A stretch of DNA of 64,000 nucleotides, taken from NCBI RefSeq assembly GCF_003226345.1, contig NZ_PDOF01000003.1, positions 652,863 to 716,862 on the forward strand. The letters run 5' to 3'. Source of the stretch: Alteribacter lacisalsi. Its GTDB lineage: Bacteria; Bacillota; Bacilli; Bacillales; Salisediminibacteriaceae. Shown here one piece after another: positions 30,450 to 39,144 of this stretch. How positions within the stretch are numbered: the first letter of the stretch is position 1; every line of letters begins with the position of its first letter. The notes beneath the pieces are model-generated. The model was not told the origin of the DNA. It did not search any database and saw only the letters and a program-made list of their open reading frames with translations. Both the position numbers and the translations under genes were made by a program.

Positions 30450-31265
30450 TTACATAAATGAACTGATGATCAGAATACCAGCTATCGTGAAGCAGTAAAT
30501 CGCAAAGTACAGAAGTTTTCCGCGAGTAACCATATTGATCAGCAGCTTAATAGCATAGTAGGAAACAATTAGCGCTACCATAAAGGATATTAAATAATAC
30601 CAAAGCATCCCAGGTGCTGTAATGGCTTCATAAATACGCTGCAGATCAAATACCAGACTTCCGATACTAACTGGAATCGAAAGGAAGAAAGAAAATTTCA
30701 GCGCTACTGCAGGTTCAATTTTTCTCGCCATGGCTGCAACAATAGTCGCTCCTGAGCGGCTGATGCCAGGTGCCAGTGCGAGTGTTTGAGCCAGACCGAT
30801 AATGATCGTATCGAAAATTGTAATCTGAAATTCTTTTTTATGACCACTAAGATTCCGAATCAGCCAGAGTGCTGTTGCAGTAATAAGCAGGGCAAAACCG
30901 ACATTGCGGATCTCCGCAATTTCACCCCCAATAAAATCGTATAGAAACAATCCGGCAACAACAGCCGGAATTGTACCGATAACGAGCAGCATAGTAAACC
31001 TGAATGGTTCCCGGTCATATTCCTTTGGCTTGCGGATATAATTCAGCGTGCCTGCAATAAGTTCAAGCAGGTCCTTTCGATAAATAATGAAGACAGCCAC
31101 CAGAGAAGCTGCATTTACGAAGATCTCAAAATGAAGATCGGGAACATCCAGTCCGAAAAAGTAGGAAACAATACGAAGGTGTCCGCTTGAGGACACGGGC
31201 AGGGGCTCTGTCGCTCCCTGAATAATACCAAGAATAATATATTTCAGCAGTTCGAAAAATTCCAT
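30450..31265 (-). CDS. uppP: Undecaprenyl-diphosphate phosphatase (UppP/BacA)
   Basis: 271 aa with about eight membrane segments. The two active-site motifs are present: QGATEPLPVSSSGHL at residues 15-29 and APGISRSGATI near 165. The enzyme dephosphorylates undecaprenyl diphosphate to recycle the lipid carrier for peptidoglycan synthesis and confers some bacitracin tolerance. The Pro after Glu in motif 1 (usually Phe or Trp) is slightly unusual. It has its own promoter and terminator and sits between the yybS-gdpP-rplI and rpsF-ssb-rpsR operons. Confidence 0.94.
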   Translation of the reverse strand: MEFFELLKYIILGIIQGATEPLPVSSSGHLRIVSYFFGLDVPDLHFEIFVNAASLVAVFIIYRKDLLELIAGTLNYIRKPKEYDREPFRFTMLLVIGTIPAVVAGLFLYDFIGGEIAEIRNVGFALLITATALWLIRNLSGHKKEFQITIFDTIIIGLAQTLALAPGISRSGATIVAAMARKIEPAVALKFSFFLSIPVSIGSLVFDLQRIYEAITAPGMLWYYLISFMVALIVSYYAIKLLINMVTRGKLLYFAIYCFTIAGILIISSFM

Positions 31266-31324
31266 TGCTCAGGACTCCCTTTTATGTAAAGCTCCTGACG
31301 CTTTTTGTCAGGCCAATAGTTGTA

Positions 31325-31353
31325 ATTTTACCTTTCCCCTGCCAAACAAGCAA
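31325..31353 (-). promoter_or_regulatory. Candidate promoter of uppP
   Basis: On the minus strand TTGCTT-N17-TAAAAT, about 60 bases before the uppP ATG. A small inverted repeat CTGAC/GTCAG follows in the leader. Confidence 0.6.
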
Positions 31354-31461
31354 CACGTAAAATGTAAAGAATTGCATGGAAAAGCGCAAAAAGCGTCCCT
31401 CTGGAGGAGCTTTACTTAACGAAATAGTTAATCACAATCTCAGTAAAATATAGTTAAACAG

Positions 31462-31497
31462 TAAAAAAACCCGCAGCAACGGGCTGCAGGTTTTTTA
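31462..31497 (-). terminator. Terminator of rpsF-ssb-rpsR
   Basis: A 9-bp stem ACCTGCAGC/GCTGCGGGT with a 5-base loop and T7 on the minus strand, just after rpsR. Confidence 0.92.
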
Positions 31498-31503
31498 TAA
31501 GCA

Positions 31504-31734
31504 TTATTCTCCAGTCACGTATGGCAGAAGAGCCATTTGACGGGAGCGCTTGATTGCGCGAGTCAGCTGACGCTGATACTTGGCAGAAGTTCCAGTCACA
31601 CGGCGAGGAAGAATTTTCCCACGCTCGGAGATGAAACGCTTAAGAAGATCAATATCTTTGTAGTCGATTTTCGTAATTTTGTTTACAGTGAAGAAACAAA
31701 CCTTACGGCGTTTTGGACGTCCACGACGGGCCAT
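31504..31734 (-). CDS. rpsR: 30S ribosomal protein S18
   Basis: 76 aa from the ATG at 31734 ([11 protein letters not shown]), which has ribosome site AGGAGTGA. The conserved core [27 protein letters not shown] is present. S18 pairs with S6 on the 16S platform. It is the last gene of rpsF-ssb-rpsR. Confidence 0.98.
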   Translation of the reverse strand: MARRGRPKRRKVCFFTVNKITKIDYKDIDLLKRFISERGKILPRRVTGTSAKYQRQLTRAIKRSRQMALLPYVTGE

Positions 31735-31787
31735 TGAAATCACTCCTTATCTTTTAATTTTGTATATCAAACGTTTTGTGTCGGTTA

Positions 31788-32282
31788 TTAGAACGGCAGA
31801 TCGTCATCGTTGATGTCGATCGGCTTGCCGTCATTTGCGAATGGGTCATCTGAGAAGTCGGATTTACCGCGGCTGCCGCTCTGCTGCCCCGGATTATTTT
31901 GATAACCGTCGTTCGGCTGGCCATAGTTTCCGCCGGACTGTTCCCGGTTTCCGCCACCGCCGCCTTTCGTTTCGAGGAACTGTACGCTGTCTGCTACGAC
32001 TTCCGTCATAAACACACGACGTCCTTCATTATTTTCATAGCTGCGGCTCTGCAGTCGGCCGTCAACACCGGCCATACTTCCTTTTTTCAGGTAGTTGGCT
32101 ACGTTTTCCGCCTGCTTTCTCCAGACCACAATGTTCAGAAAGTCCGCTTCACGGTTTCCCTGCTGATTTGAGAAAGGTCTGTTTACAGCGAGCGTGAACG
32201 TGGCTACTGCAATTCCGTTGGCTGTATAGCGTAATTCAGGATCTTTTGTCAGTCTTCCCACGAGCACCGTACGGTTAAGCAT
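31788..32282 (-). CDS. ssb: Single-stranded DNA-binding protein
   Basis: 164 aa. OB-fold domain at residues 1-110 starting [20 protein letters not shown], a Gly/Gln/Asn-rich flexible linker, and the acidic tail ending DDDLPF that recruits replication and repair partners. It coats single-stranded DNA at forks. Position between rpsF and rpsR is the standard Bacillus arrangement. Confidence 0.98.
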   Translation of the reverse strand: MLNRTVLVGRLTKDPELRYTANGIAVATFTLAVNRPFSNQQGNREADFLNIVVWRKQAENVANYLKKGSMAGVDGRLQSRSYENNEGRRVFMTEVVADSVQFLETKGGGGGNREQSGGNYGQPNDGYQNNPGQQSGSRGKSDFSDDPFANDGKPIDINDDDLPF

Positions 32283-32310
32283 CCGAACTCCTCCCCATCA
32301 TTATAATTGT

Positions 32311-32598
32311 CTATTCGTCGTCGCGTACCGCGATGTTACGCATAACGTTTTCGTTGATCTTTACAAGACGATCAAACTCAGAAATGGCTTCAGGGTTTGA
32401 CTTCACTTTAAGAATTACATAGTAACCCTCTTTGTAGTCATCGATTTCGTAAGCAAGACGCTTCTTGCCAACTTCCTCAACCTTTTCCACTTCTGCGCCG
32501 TTATCAGTCAGTACCTTGTTGTATCGCTCAACGATTTCTTTCGTCTGAGCTTCTTCAAGGTTCGGACGTACAATGTACATAATTTCGTAATTGCGCAT
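32311..32598 (-). CDS. rpsF: 30S ribosomal protein S6
   Basis: 95 aa beginning MRNYEIMYIVRPNLEE, with the conserved KKRLAYEI segment. First gene of rpsF-ssb-rpsR, with ribosome site AAGGAGGTGG and a strong promoter about 90 bases upstream. Confidence 0.98.
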   Translation of the reverse strand: MRNYEIMYIVRPNLEEAQTKEIVERYNKVLTDNGAEVEKVEEVGKKRLAYEIDDYKEGYYVILKVKSNPEAISEFDRLVKINENVMRNIAVRDDE

Positions 32599-32599
32599 G

Positions 32600-32713
32600 G
32601 TTTTCCACCTCCTTTTGGTCTAAGCGGTTCCCCGGTTTCGGGGAACAAGGAGCAAGCAGATTTCTCTTTTGCTCGCAATTGTCAATTATAGCAGTAGAGA
32701 GACAGAAATACAA
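32600..32713 (-). promoter_or_regulatory. Promoter and structured leader of rpsF-ssb-rpsR
   Basis: On the minus strand TTGTAT-N17-TATAAT (32685-32713). The leader contains a hairpin GTTCCCCGAAACCGGGGAAC near 32628-32647. Leaders of rpsF operons in several bacteria bind the S6:S18 complex through a hairpin with a CCG-containing loop or bulge. This hairpin carries ACCG but I cannot confirm that motif, so only the promoter is well supported. Confidence 0.6.
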
Positions 32714-32799
32714 GAGGGGCTATGTATATAAAAAGTCTGCTCTGAAAATGACGGATCAGCAGCTTCGCTTCACGCCGTCTGTTTTCTGAAACTAGGTAT

Positions 32800-32830
32800 A
32801 AAAAAAGAGAAGCCGCACAGGGGCTCCTCT
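32800..32830 (-). terminator. Terminator of the third subtilisin-like protease
   Basis: Stem AGAGGAGCC/GGCTTCTCT followed by T7 on the minus strand, about 36 bases past the stop. Confidence 0.88.
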
Positions 32831-32865
32831 AATGACATGTAACGTGCTATTCACATGTTGGTTCT

Positions 32866-34497
32866 CTAGTAAACAAAGAAACTCGTCGAAGCGGAACTTC
32901 CCTGATACCCCTGAAGAGAAGAGGACGCTTCTACTGAATAGGTGCCTGTTGCGGTGGAACCGGATGTTCCGACCGTCCATGAAGCGACACCGGAACTGTT
33001 AGTGGTTGCTGTATTCGTAAGCGTTGATCCATTTGGACGGGTGATGGTGAAGGTCACCGTCGCGTTGGCAAGCCCCTGTCCGGTTTCATTGGTAACCTGA
33101 GCAGTTGACGTCACGTTCTGACCTCGCTGCACATAGAAACGGTCAGTGGTTATACTCGTTTCAGTAATATTGGAAGGACCGCCGCTTCCCCCTGATGCCT
33201 GCTGAACCGCTGCGTTGGCGTCAACGATACCGTACCCGTAGAAAGTCGGGCTTCCGGCATACTGAGCAGTGTTCTGCATAATCGATCTGGCATTTGATAC
33301 CGATAGATTCGGGTTCACCGCTCTCATCAGACCGGCAACACCTGCTGCGTGCGGGGATGCCATCGACGTACCCGAGAATGTGGCATAGCCGTTATTCGGT
33401 ACGGTGCTGTAAATATTTGAACCAGGTGCCATCAGTTCAAGTCCGCTGCCGTAGTTTGAGAAGTTGGAACGGGCACCTGTAGAGGTTACAGACCCAACCG
33501 CAATGACGCTGCTGTACGCCGCCGGATACGAAATACTGCCCGCTCCGTCATTTCCGCTTGCGGCAATCACAATCGAACCGGCATTTACCGCTGTCTGTGC
33601 CGCTTCTGCCATACTCTGGTTGTAACCGCCGCCGCCAAGAGACATGTTGATCACGTCGGCCCCGATATCAGCTGAATACAGGATTCCCTGCGTAATGCCG
33701 AAAAGTGATCCTGATCCACTGTCATTCAGCACTTTAACCGGAACGAGCGTTGCATTGTGCATCACACCGGACACAGAACCGTAGCTTGCAATAGTACCGG
33801 CCACGTGCGTTCCGTGCCCTTGAACATCCATCGTACTTCCTCCCACAAAGCTCTGGCCGAGACTTGTGTTTACTAAGTTTGCGAGACTCTGATGATTGTG
33901 GTCAATCCCCGTATCAAGTACAGCCTGAATGACACTTGAGGAGCCTGTCGTTGTCCCCCACGCCTGCGGTGCATTAATCATGTTGTAATGCCACTGCTGG
34001 TTCGGGTGCATCTGGGGAGAGACACCGGCAGGTTCCCCGATCGCGTGCATTTCATAGTTCTTCGAGATGTGTCTGATTTCCATTCCGTTCTCTTTGAGCG
34101 CTTCAGCCAGCGCCCGTTTCGCTTCTTCTACTGATGCATAAACAGACACATCGTATTCTGCAAGGTAAACGAGCCCCATATTCTTCACAACGGATTCACT
34201 GAATTCCTGGTTCGTAAAGGCATTCACTTCAGCAGGATCGCCGAGTCCCATAATAGAATCCGTTATGGCGAATCCCTGTTCTCTCAGGACATCGCCCAAG
34301 ATCTTCTTGTTTACCCCTTCGATTCCCTTCATTGAAACGTCACTGCTCTTTACCGATACAATTAGCTGCCCCTCTATGTAGGCAGCGTCATCTTTTTCTG
34401 AAGCTGCATCAGAGGCCTGCGCGCCAATTCCGGCAGGATTTAAAAACAGACTGAAAACCAACACCGTCATAAGGACCCAAACTGCACTTTTTTTCAC
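32866..34497 (-). CDS. Secreted subtilisin-like serine protease with C-terminal Ig-like domain
   Basis: About 543 aa. I chose the GTG at 34497 (MKKSAVWVLM) because it follows GGAGGA by 7 bases; the frame also opens at an ATG at 34512 with no ribosome site. A signal peptide (about 1-28) and propeptide (about 40-165) precede the S8 domain with Asp195 (VLDTGID), His228 (HGTHVAGT), Asn316 (AASGNDG) and Ser378 (GTSMASPH). A bacterial Ig-like domain (about 445-543, FYVQRGQNVTSTAQV) ends the protein. It is extracellular and probably auto-processed. It is divergent from an XRE-TPR regulator. In B. subtilis rpsF and ychF are close neighbours, so the protease and regulator look inserted. Confidence 0.93.
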   Translation of the reverse strand: MKKSAVWVLMTVLVFSLFLNPAGIGAQASDAASEKDDAAYIEGQLIVSVKSSDVSMKGIEGVNKKILGDVLREQGFAITDSIMGLGDPAEVNAFTNQEFSESVVKNMGLVYLAEYDVSVYASVEEAKRALAEALKENGMEIRHISKNYEMHAIGEPAGVSPQMHPNQQWHYNMINAPQAWGTTTGSSSVIQAVLDTGIDHNHQSLANLVNTSLGQSFVGGSTMDVQGHGTHVAGTIASYGSVSGVMHNATLVPVKVLNDSGSGSLFGITQGILYSADIGADVINMSLGGGGYNQSMAEAAQTAVNAGSIVIAASGNDGAGSISYPAAYSSVIAVGSVTSTGARSNFSNYGSGLELMAPGSNIYSTVPNNGYATFSGTSMASPHAAGVAGLMRAVNPNLSVSNARSIMQNTAQYAGSPTFYGYGIVDANAAVQQASGGSGGPSNITETSITTDRFYVQRGQNVTSTAQVTNETGQGLANATVTFTITRPNGSTLTNTATTNSSGVASWTVGTSGSTATGTYSVEASSSLQGYQGSSASTSFFVY

Positions 34498-34786
34498 ATT
34501 TTTCTCCTCCATCCATAGTAAGCTGAAAATTCAAAATACTTGAAACAGACCCGTCTTTTGACACACACTATTTGAGCACCTATTCTACCGTTTTTTTCCT
34601 GACCTCCTCTCTCTCAGTCCCGAATAACCCCGTTCACCACCGGATCTGAAAAGTTAAAAAAATACTTTCTGGTGCTGTAAAGCCTATTGTATCAGAGGTT
34701 TCAGCCGTTGGTTATTGGGAAAAGGACAGGATTTAAGGGGTCGAAAAATGGTCATTTTCCTGTGACTTTCACAAGTATAAATTCTG

Positions 34787-34816
34787 TTGACTGAAAATTC
34801 TGTTATGTCTTATGAT
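34787..34816 (+). promoter_or_regulatory. Promoter of the XRE-TPR regulator with an overlapping direct repeat
   Basis: TTGACT-N18-TATGAT, about 50 bases before the regulator ATG. The decamer AAATTCTGTT occurs twice, at 34779-34788 and 34795-34804, with a 16-bp period, covering the -35 region. A possible operator, perhaps for the regulator itself. Confidence 0.6.
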
Positions 34817-34868
34817 TAGGCTGTCACCTGATAAGGCTGAAAATTAAAAAAGAATGGCGGGAGACCTT

Positions 34869-36134
34869 ATGATTGGTCAGAAAATATTTTGCCGGAGAAA
34901 GCAGAAGGGGCTCACCCAGGAACAGCTTGCTCATGGTATCTGTTCGATCTCCCATTTGAGTAAAATTGAAAATGGGCACGAGCTTCCCGGAGCAGACATT
35001 CTCGCACATCTATGTAAAAGACTCGGAACCTCCTCTGCAGATATTCTGAGAGATGATACGGAAGTGCTGTTTCAGTCCCTGTACAAATGGTACGCGTCTG
35101 TGAATAACCGTGATGAAACGAAAGCAGCTGAGCTGGCCGGCATTATCAGACGGCAGGCAGAGAGCACGCACGATTCTGAAGCCCTGCTGTACTGGAAGCT
35201 TTTTCGTGTATGGTATCTGCTCTATCTTCGTAAAACGGAAGAAGCCGGAAGCCTTCTTGAAGAGATCTGTCCTTACCGGGAACGCCTGCAGACGAAAGCA
35301 GGATACTTTTTTCATTTGTTTTCCGGGTTTTATCATTGCCTTACTGAGGATTATCTTCAGGCCCTCGGGCATCTTCTCGATGCTGAGGAGCGAATGGAAG
35401 AATCGGGAGGAAGTGACCCGGAACTTTACTACCAGATGGCACTCGTGAATATGAATCTGCATCGTACCTACTATTCCATTGAAAGCGCCGGCAAGGCTGC
35501 TGACCACTATACAAAAGAACTGAATTACATCCGTACCATCGACTGTGAAATCCTGCTCTCTGTGAATAAAGCGAGGCTGAAGCAGTTTGCCCAGGCTGAA
35601 AAACATCTCAATCATGCCCGGGAAGCCTCTTCCCTTCTTTCCAGCGACATGCATGCAGCTGTGATCTATCATAACTACGGCTACCTGAAATACTGTCAGG
35701 GTGAGGTACTGGACTCACTTCCATTTTTCATTAAAAGTAAACATCTTGGTGAGAGCAGGCAGTACGAAGAAAGAATACGGACGGCCTATTGTCTGGGCCG
35801 GGCCTATTATGAACTGAAGAATTTCGAGACAGCCGGCCGGTGGATCAGCCAGGGCAAGGAAATGGCCATCAGGCACGGGCTCAATGAATTTTATCTTCAT
35901 TTCAAAGTACTTGCATTCCGCAACACCGGATCACTTGACCTTGACTATGAAATGCTGCTGAAAAACGAGGTGATTCCTTATTTCACGGAAAAGCAGCTGT
36001 GGCATCACGCGGCAAACTATGCCGAGCTGCTCGCTGAGTATTACGCTTCTGCCAACCGTTACAAATGGTCAGCCCATTATTTTTCTTTCGTGAACAAATC
36101 ACGGGAAAAAATCTATGAATGGACACCCTGCTGA
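34869..36134 (+). CDS. XRE-family helix-turn-helix regulator with TPR repeats (PlcR/NprR/Rgg-like architecture)
   Basis: 421 aa from the ATG at 34869, which has GGGAG 5 bases upstream; the ATG at 34854 lacks a ribosome site. Residues 1-60 form an XRE helix-turn-helix (RRKQKGLTQEQLAHGICSIS, KIENG). The remaining ~350 residues are helical with TPR-like repeats. Regulators of this build are commonly peptide-sensing (RNPP/Rgg group), and NprR and PlcR control secreted proteases. Here a secreted S8 protease is divergent, so it is a plausible target. No signal-peptide-bearing small gene follows; a MITE begins 38 bases after the stop. Exact family is uncertain. Confidence 0.82.
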   Translation: MIGQKIFCRRKQKGLTQEQLAHGICSISHLSKIENGHELPGADILAHLCKRLGTSSADILRDDTEVLFQSLYKWYASVNNRDETKAAELAGIIRRQAESTHDSEALLYWKLFRVWYLLYLRKTEEAGSLLEEICPYRERLQTKAGYFFHLFSGFYHCLTEDYLQALGHLLDAEERMEESGGSDPELYYQMALVNMNLHRTYYSIESAGKAADHYTKELNYIRTIDCEILLSVNKARLKQFAQAEKHLNHAREASSLLSSDMHAAVIYHNYGYLKYCQGEVLDSLPFFIKSKHLGESRQYEERIRTAYCLGRAYYELKNFETAGRWISQGKEMAIRHGLNEFYLHFKVLAFRNTGSLDLDYEMLLKNEVIPYFTEKQLWHHAANYAELLAEYYASANRYKWSAHYFSFVNKSREKIYEWTPC

Positions 36135-36171
36135 CAGTGTCAGGCAGGACAAGAGCGGAGTATAAAAGAAA

Positions 36172-36349
36172 GTCTCTGTTAAAGCTTAATATTGATATTT
36201 TTCTATCATTGATTGAAGCGAACGCGCGACACCTGTGGGAACAGCGCCGGCTGAAGACCCCGCAGGGTGCTCTTCCCGAGGAGGCTGAAGCGGTGCCCGC
36301 GGAAAGGGAGCGCAGTGAGCGGAAAACAACAACAGACTTTAACAGAGCA
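36172..36349. mobile_element. MITE copy C (178 bp, opposite orientation)
   Basis: Ends GTCTCTGTTAAAG and CTTTAACAGAGCA, each with one change from the family end. The interior is the reverse complement of copies B and D, with the core reading CGGTGCCCGCGGAAAGGGAG. The flanking octamers (AAAAGAAA and AAAAAAGG) do not give a clear duplication. It lies between the XRE-TPR regulator and the ychF terminator. Confidence 0.85.
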
Positions 36350-36386
36350 AAAAAAGGCTCCGAGACCCAAACAGGTCCGGAGCTTT
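36350..36386 (-). terminator. Terminator of ychF
   Basis: AGCTCCGGACC...GGTCTCGGAGCC stem followed by T7 on the minus strand, starting 22 bases past the ychF stop. MITE copy C begins at the end of its T tract. Confidence 0.85.
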
Positions 36387-36407
36387 TCGGTATATTTCGC
36401 TGTGAAA

Positions 36408-37508
36408 CTATACGTTGAAACGGAAATGAACAACATCGCCGTCTTGGACGACATAGTCTTTTCCTTCGAGTCTTACTTTCCCTTTTTCTTTCGCCACGCT
36501 CATGCTTCCTGCTTCTGTAAGGTCATCGTAGGAAACCACTTCGGCCCGGATGAATCCGCGCTCAAAGTCCGTGTGAATGACGCCCGCAGCCTGTGGTGCT
36601 CTCGTGCCATGCTTAATTGTCCATGCACGGACTTCCTGCTTCCCGGCCGTGAAGTACGTTTCAAGGCCCAGCAGGTTATATGCTGCTTTAATCAGCTGGT
36701 CGAGACCTGATTCTTCAATTCCGAGATCGTCAAGAAACTCCTGCTTCTCTTCCCCTTCAAGCTCGGCAATTTCAGATTCGATTTTCGCACATACCACAAT
36801 CACTTCCGAATTTTCTTCTTTGGCAAACTCACGGACGCGCTGAACGTTCGGATTACTGTCGGCATCAAGAATTTCCTCTTCGCTTACGTTTGCTGCGTAG
36901 AGAACCGGCTTCATTGTCAGAAGATGCATGCCTTTGGCAAACTTCGTCTGCTCTTCTGTGAGAGAAACACTCCGTGCCGGCTTTTCATTTTCAAAGGCAT
37001 CTCTGAACTTTTCCAGAATCTCAAGTTCGAACATGGCTTCTTTATCTTTCTGGCGGGCCATTTTCCCCACTTTGGCAAGACGTTTTTCGACCGTCTCCAT
37101 ATCAGCAAGAATCAGTTCCAGATTAATAACTTCGATGTCACGGATCGGATCCACACTTCCGGAAACGTGGGTAATGTTATCGTCATTAAAACAGCGGACT
37201 ACGTGGGAGATAGCATCCACCTGGCGGATATGGGAAAGAAATTTGTTTCCGAGGCCTTCCCCTTTGCTTGCCCCTTCCACAATCCCTGCGATATCAGTAA
37301 ATTCAAAAGCAGTGGGAACCGTTTTATGAGGCTCCACCATTTCCGTGAGTTTATCAAGACGCTCATCGGGCACTTCCACGATCCCCACGTTCGGGTCAAT
37401 CGTACAGAACGGATAGTTGGCCGATTCGGCTCCAGCCTGGGTAATTGCATTAAACAGTGTGGACTTTCCTACGTTCGGAAGCCCGACAATTCCGGTTGTT
37501 AACGCCAT
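36408..37508 (-). CDS. ychF: Redox-regulated ATPase/GTPase YchF (Obg family)
   Basis: 366 aa, standard length. G1 motif [12 protein letters not shown] at residues 8-19, G3 DIAG, a coiled-coil insertion, and the C-terminal TGS domain ([26 protein letters not shown]-like end). YchF binds ATP in preference to GTP and associates with ribosomes. It lies near rpsF in Bacillaceae, as here. Confidence 0.97.
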   Translation of the reverse strand: [366 protein letters not shown]

Positions 37509-37691
37509 AAAGCATACTCCTTTATTTAAGGTGTTCCCGCTCGTATGGGAACACTGAAATTTGAATGTTTATTATAAAAAAAACGCTATTACACCCTTAA
37601 CAATTATAGTGATATCCCCTCAAAAAGACAAGGGCATGATGTTCACACGCAGGGACATCTTCAGTCAATCCTGATGGTTGACCCCAATATG

Positions 37692-37738
37692 ACAAAAAAG
37701 AGTGCTTTAAAAGGACCGTCTCCTCTTAAAGCACTCTC
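37692..37738 (-). terminator. Terminator of the DUF951 gene
   Basis: AGAGTGCTTTAA...TTAAAGCACTCT 12-bp stem followed by T6 on the minus strand, directly after the stop. Confidence 0.88.
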
Positions 37739-37740
37739 TG

Positions 37741-37935
37741 TTATTCTTCATGGTGTTCGAGTACTTTTTTCATTTTCTTCGCAAAATCCCTGCGGGGCAG
37801 CATTACGCTGTGGTCACACCCGAGACATTTGATGCGGATATCCATTCCCATTCGGATAATTTTCCACCTGTTTTCCCCGCACGGATGGGGCTTTTTCATT
37901 TCCACGACATCCCGCAGACCGAACTGCTTTTCCAT
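37741..37935 (-). CDS. DUF951 family small protein
   Basis: 64 aa from the ATG at 37935 (MEKQFGLRDVVEMKKPHPCG), with GAGGTG 6 bases upstream. It carries Cys residues in PHPCG and CLGCDHSV that could bind a metal, and a basic C-terminus (PRRDFAKKMKK). The family is widespread in Firmicutes, typically near ychF and parB, with no established function. Likely cytoplasmic. Confidence 0.88.
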   Translation of the reverse strand: MEKQFGLRDVVEMKKPHPCGENRWKIIRMGMDIRIKCLGCDHSVMLPRRDFAKKMKKVLEHHEE

Positions 37936-38024
37936 CCCTGTCACCTCGCCGTTCTGAATTTCCTTTTCCCATTATACATGACCGCAGGCGGAACGGTAAG
38001 GGTTGGACCACGGGATTTTATCCA

Positions 38025-39068
38025 TTATCTCAGCGGGGCTTCATCGAACTTATTCAGAATCGGATAAAGAAGAATCGCCGCGAGAATATACAGGTTCAAA
38101 ACGCCGTAAAGCGGATACAGAATGGAGATGAGTGTGGAAAATCCAATCGTGGTGAGCGGAACCATGGCAAGAGCAAGAATCAGGGAGATGAGCCAGTACG
38201 GGAGCCCCATATACTCTCTGAGTCTTGTACATAAACCGAGCATCCCTGAAGCTGCTGTTGTATAAATAGCTGCCCACAAAAGGCCTGACATGACAAGGAC
38301 CATAAAGTACGGATAATGCTTCAGAATGGCAAATAAGGGTATTTCATATAACATAACTTCATGGGCCACCACCAGGAGCGACTCGTTATACAGAAACGAT
38401 ATGATCCCCATAATCAAAGCGCTTCCGCCGCTTGCGATCCAAATTTCACCAGGGTGCCTGATTTTACTGCCCACCGCCGCCAGTACAGCGACCAGGGGCA
38501 GAATATTGAGGGCTGTAAATGTGAATGCGGTCGGCCAGTTGTGCTGTGCCTCCAGGTTAAACGTAATTTCGAACCCGGTTGTCCACTGAAACGTTATGAG
38601 GGTGCCCACAAGAAAAACGATCAGCACAGGAATGATCACCGCGTTCATGGAGGTCATGCCGGATATTCCCCAGATAAACAGCATCACCAGAAGACCCGAA
38701 ATGATCAGCACACCGTACCAGTAAGGGATATGAAGCACCTCAAGGGTCGCCCCTCCCCCGGCAATCATAATAACGGTCACAGAAAAAAGATAAAGGATAA
38801 TCATTCCGTCGTACAGACCGGTAAGCCGCCTGCCCATCAGTTCACGGAGGACAGGCAGGTAATGACCGCTTTTCTGCTCATAGCTGATCGTCATCAGCAC
38901 ATTGCAGCAAATAAAGAAAAGGATCGCAAACAAAACAATAGCCAGGCCGCTTTCGCTGCCGAAAAATTCCCAAAGTTCCCGGCCGGAAGCGTATCCTGCT
39001 CCAATAATGGTGCCGATAATCAGAAACATCCATTTAAACCCTGCTAACCACATGATCTCTTTCCCCAT
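38025..39068 (-). CDS. YkvI-like multi-pass membrane protein (APC-superfamily transporter fold)
   Basis: 347 aa with about ten hydrophobic segments. The first helix has GTIIGAGYASGRELWEFF, a Gly-rich motif typical of the YkvI family. Members resemble amino-acid/cation symporters, but the substrate is not known. The gene ends just before the DUF951 gene and is divergent from yyaC with a 76-bp gap. I infer transport from the fold only. Confidence 0.8.
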   Translation of the reverse strand: MGKEIMWLAGFKWMFLIIGTIIGAGYASGRELWEFFGSESGLAIVLFAILFFICCNVLMTISYEQKSGHYLPVLRELMGRRLTGLYDGMIILYLFSVTVIMIAGGGATLEVLHIPYWYGVLIISGLLVMLFIWGISGMTSMNAVIIPVLIVFLVGTLITFQWTTGFEITFNLEAQHNWPTAFTFTALNILPLVAVLAAVGSKIRHPGEIWIASGGSALIMGIISFLYNESLLVVAHEVMLYEIPLFAILKHYPYFMVLVMSGLLWAAIYTTAASGMLGLCTRLREYMGLPYWLISLILALAMVPLTTIGFSTLISILYPLYGVLNLYILAAILLYPILNKFDEAPLR

Positions 39069-39144
39069 TTCCTTCCGTTTTCGGGTGTATAGATCTGCGA
39101 AAGATTCCGTATACTGTTAATACTATTTGGGAAAAGGGGGTTGT

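Noticed and set aside
36115..36165. 16-codon frame (MNGHPADSV...) overlapping the regulator stop, as a possible signalling peptide
   Set aside because: No signal peptide, overlaps the regulator coding end, and has no ribosome site.
36119..36418. 99-aa plus-strand frame after the XRE-TPR regulator
   Set aside because: It overlaps the regulator end and runs through MITE copy C and the ychF terminator; no ribosome site and repeat-derived sequence.
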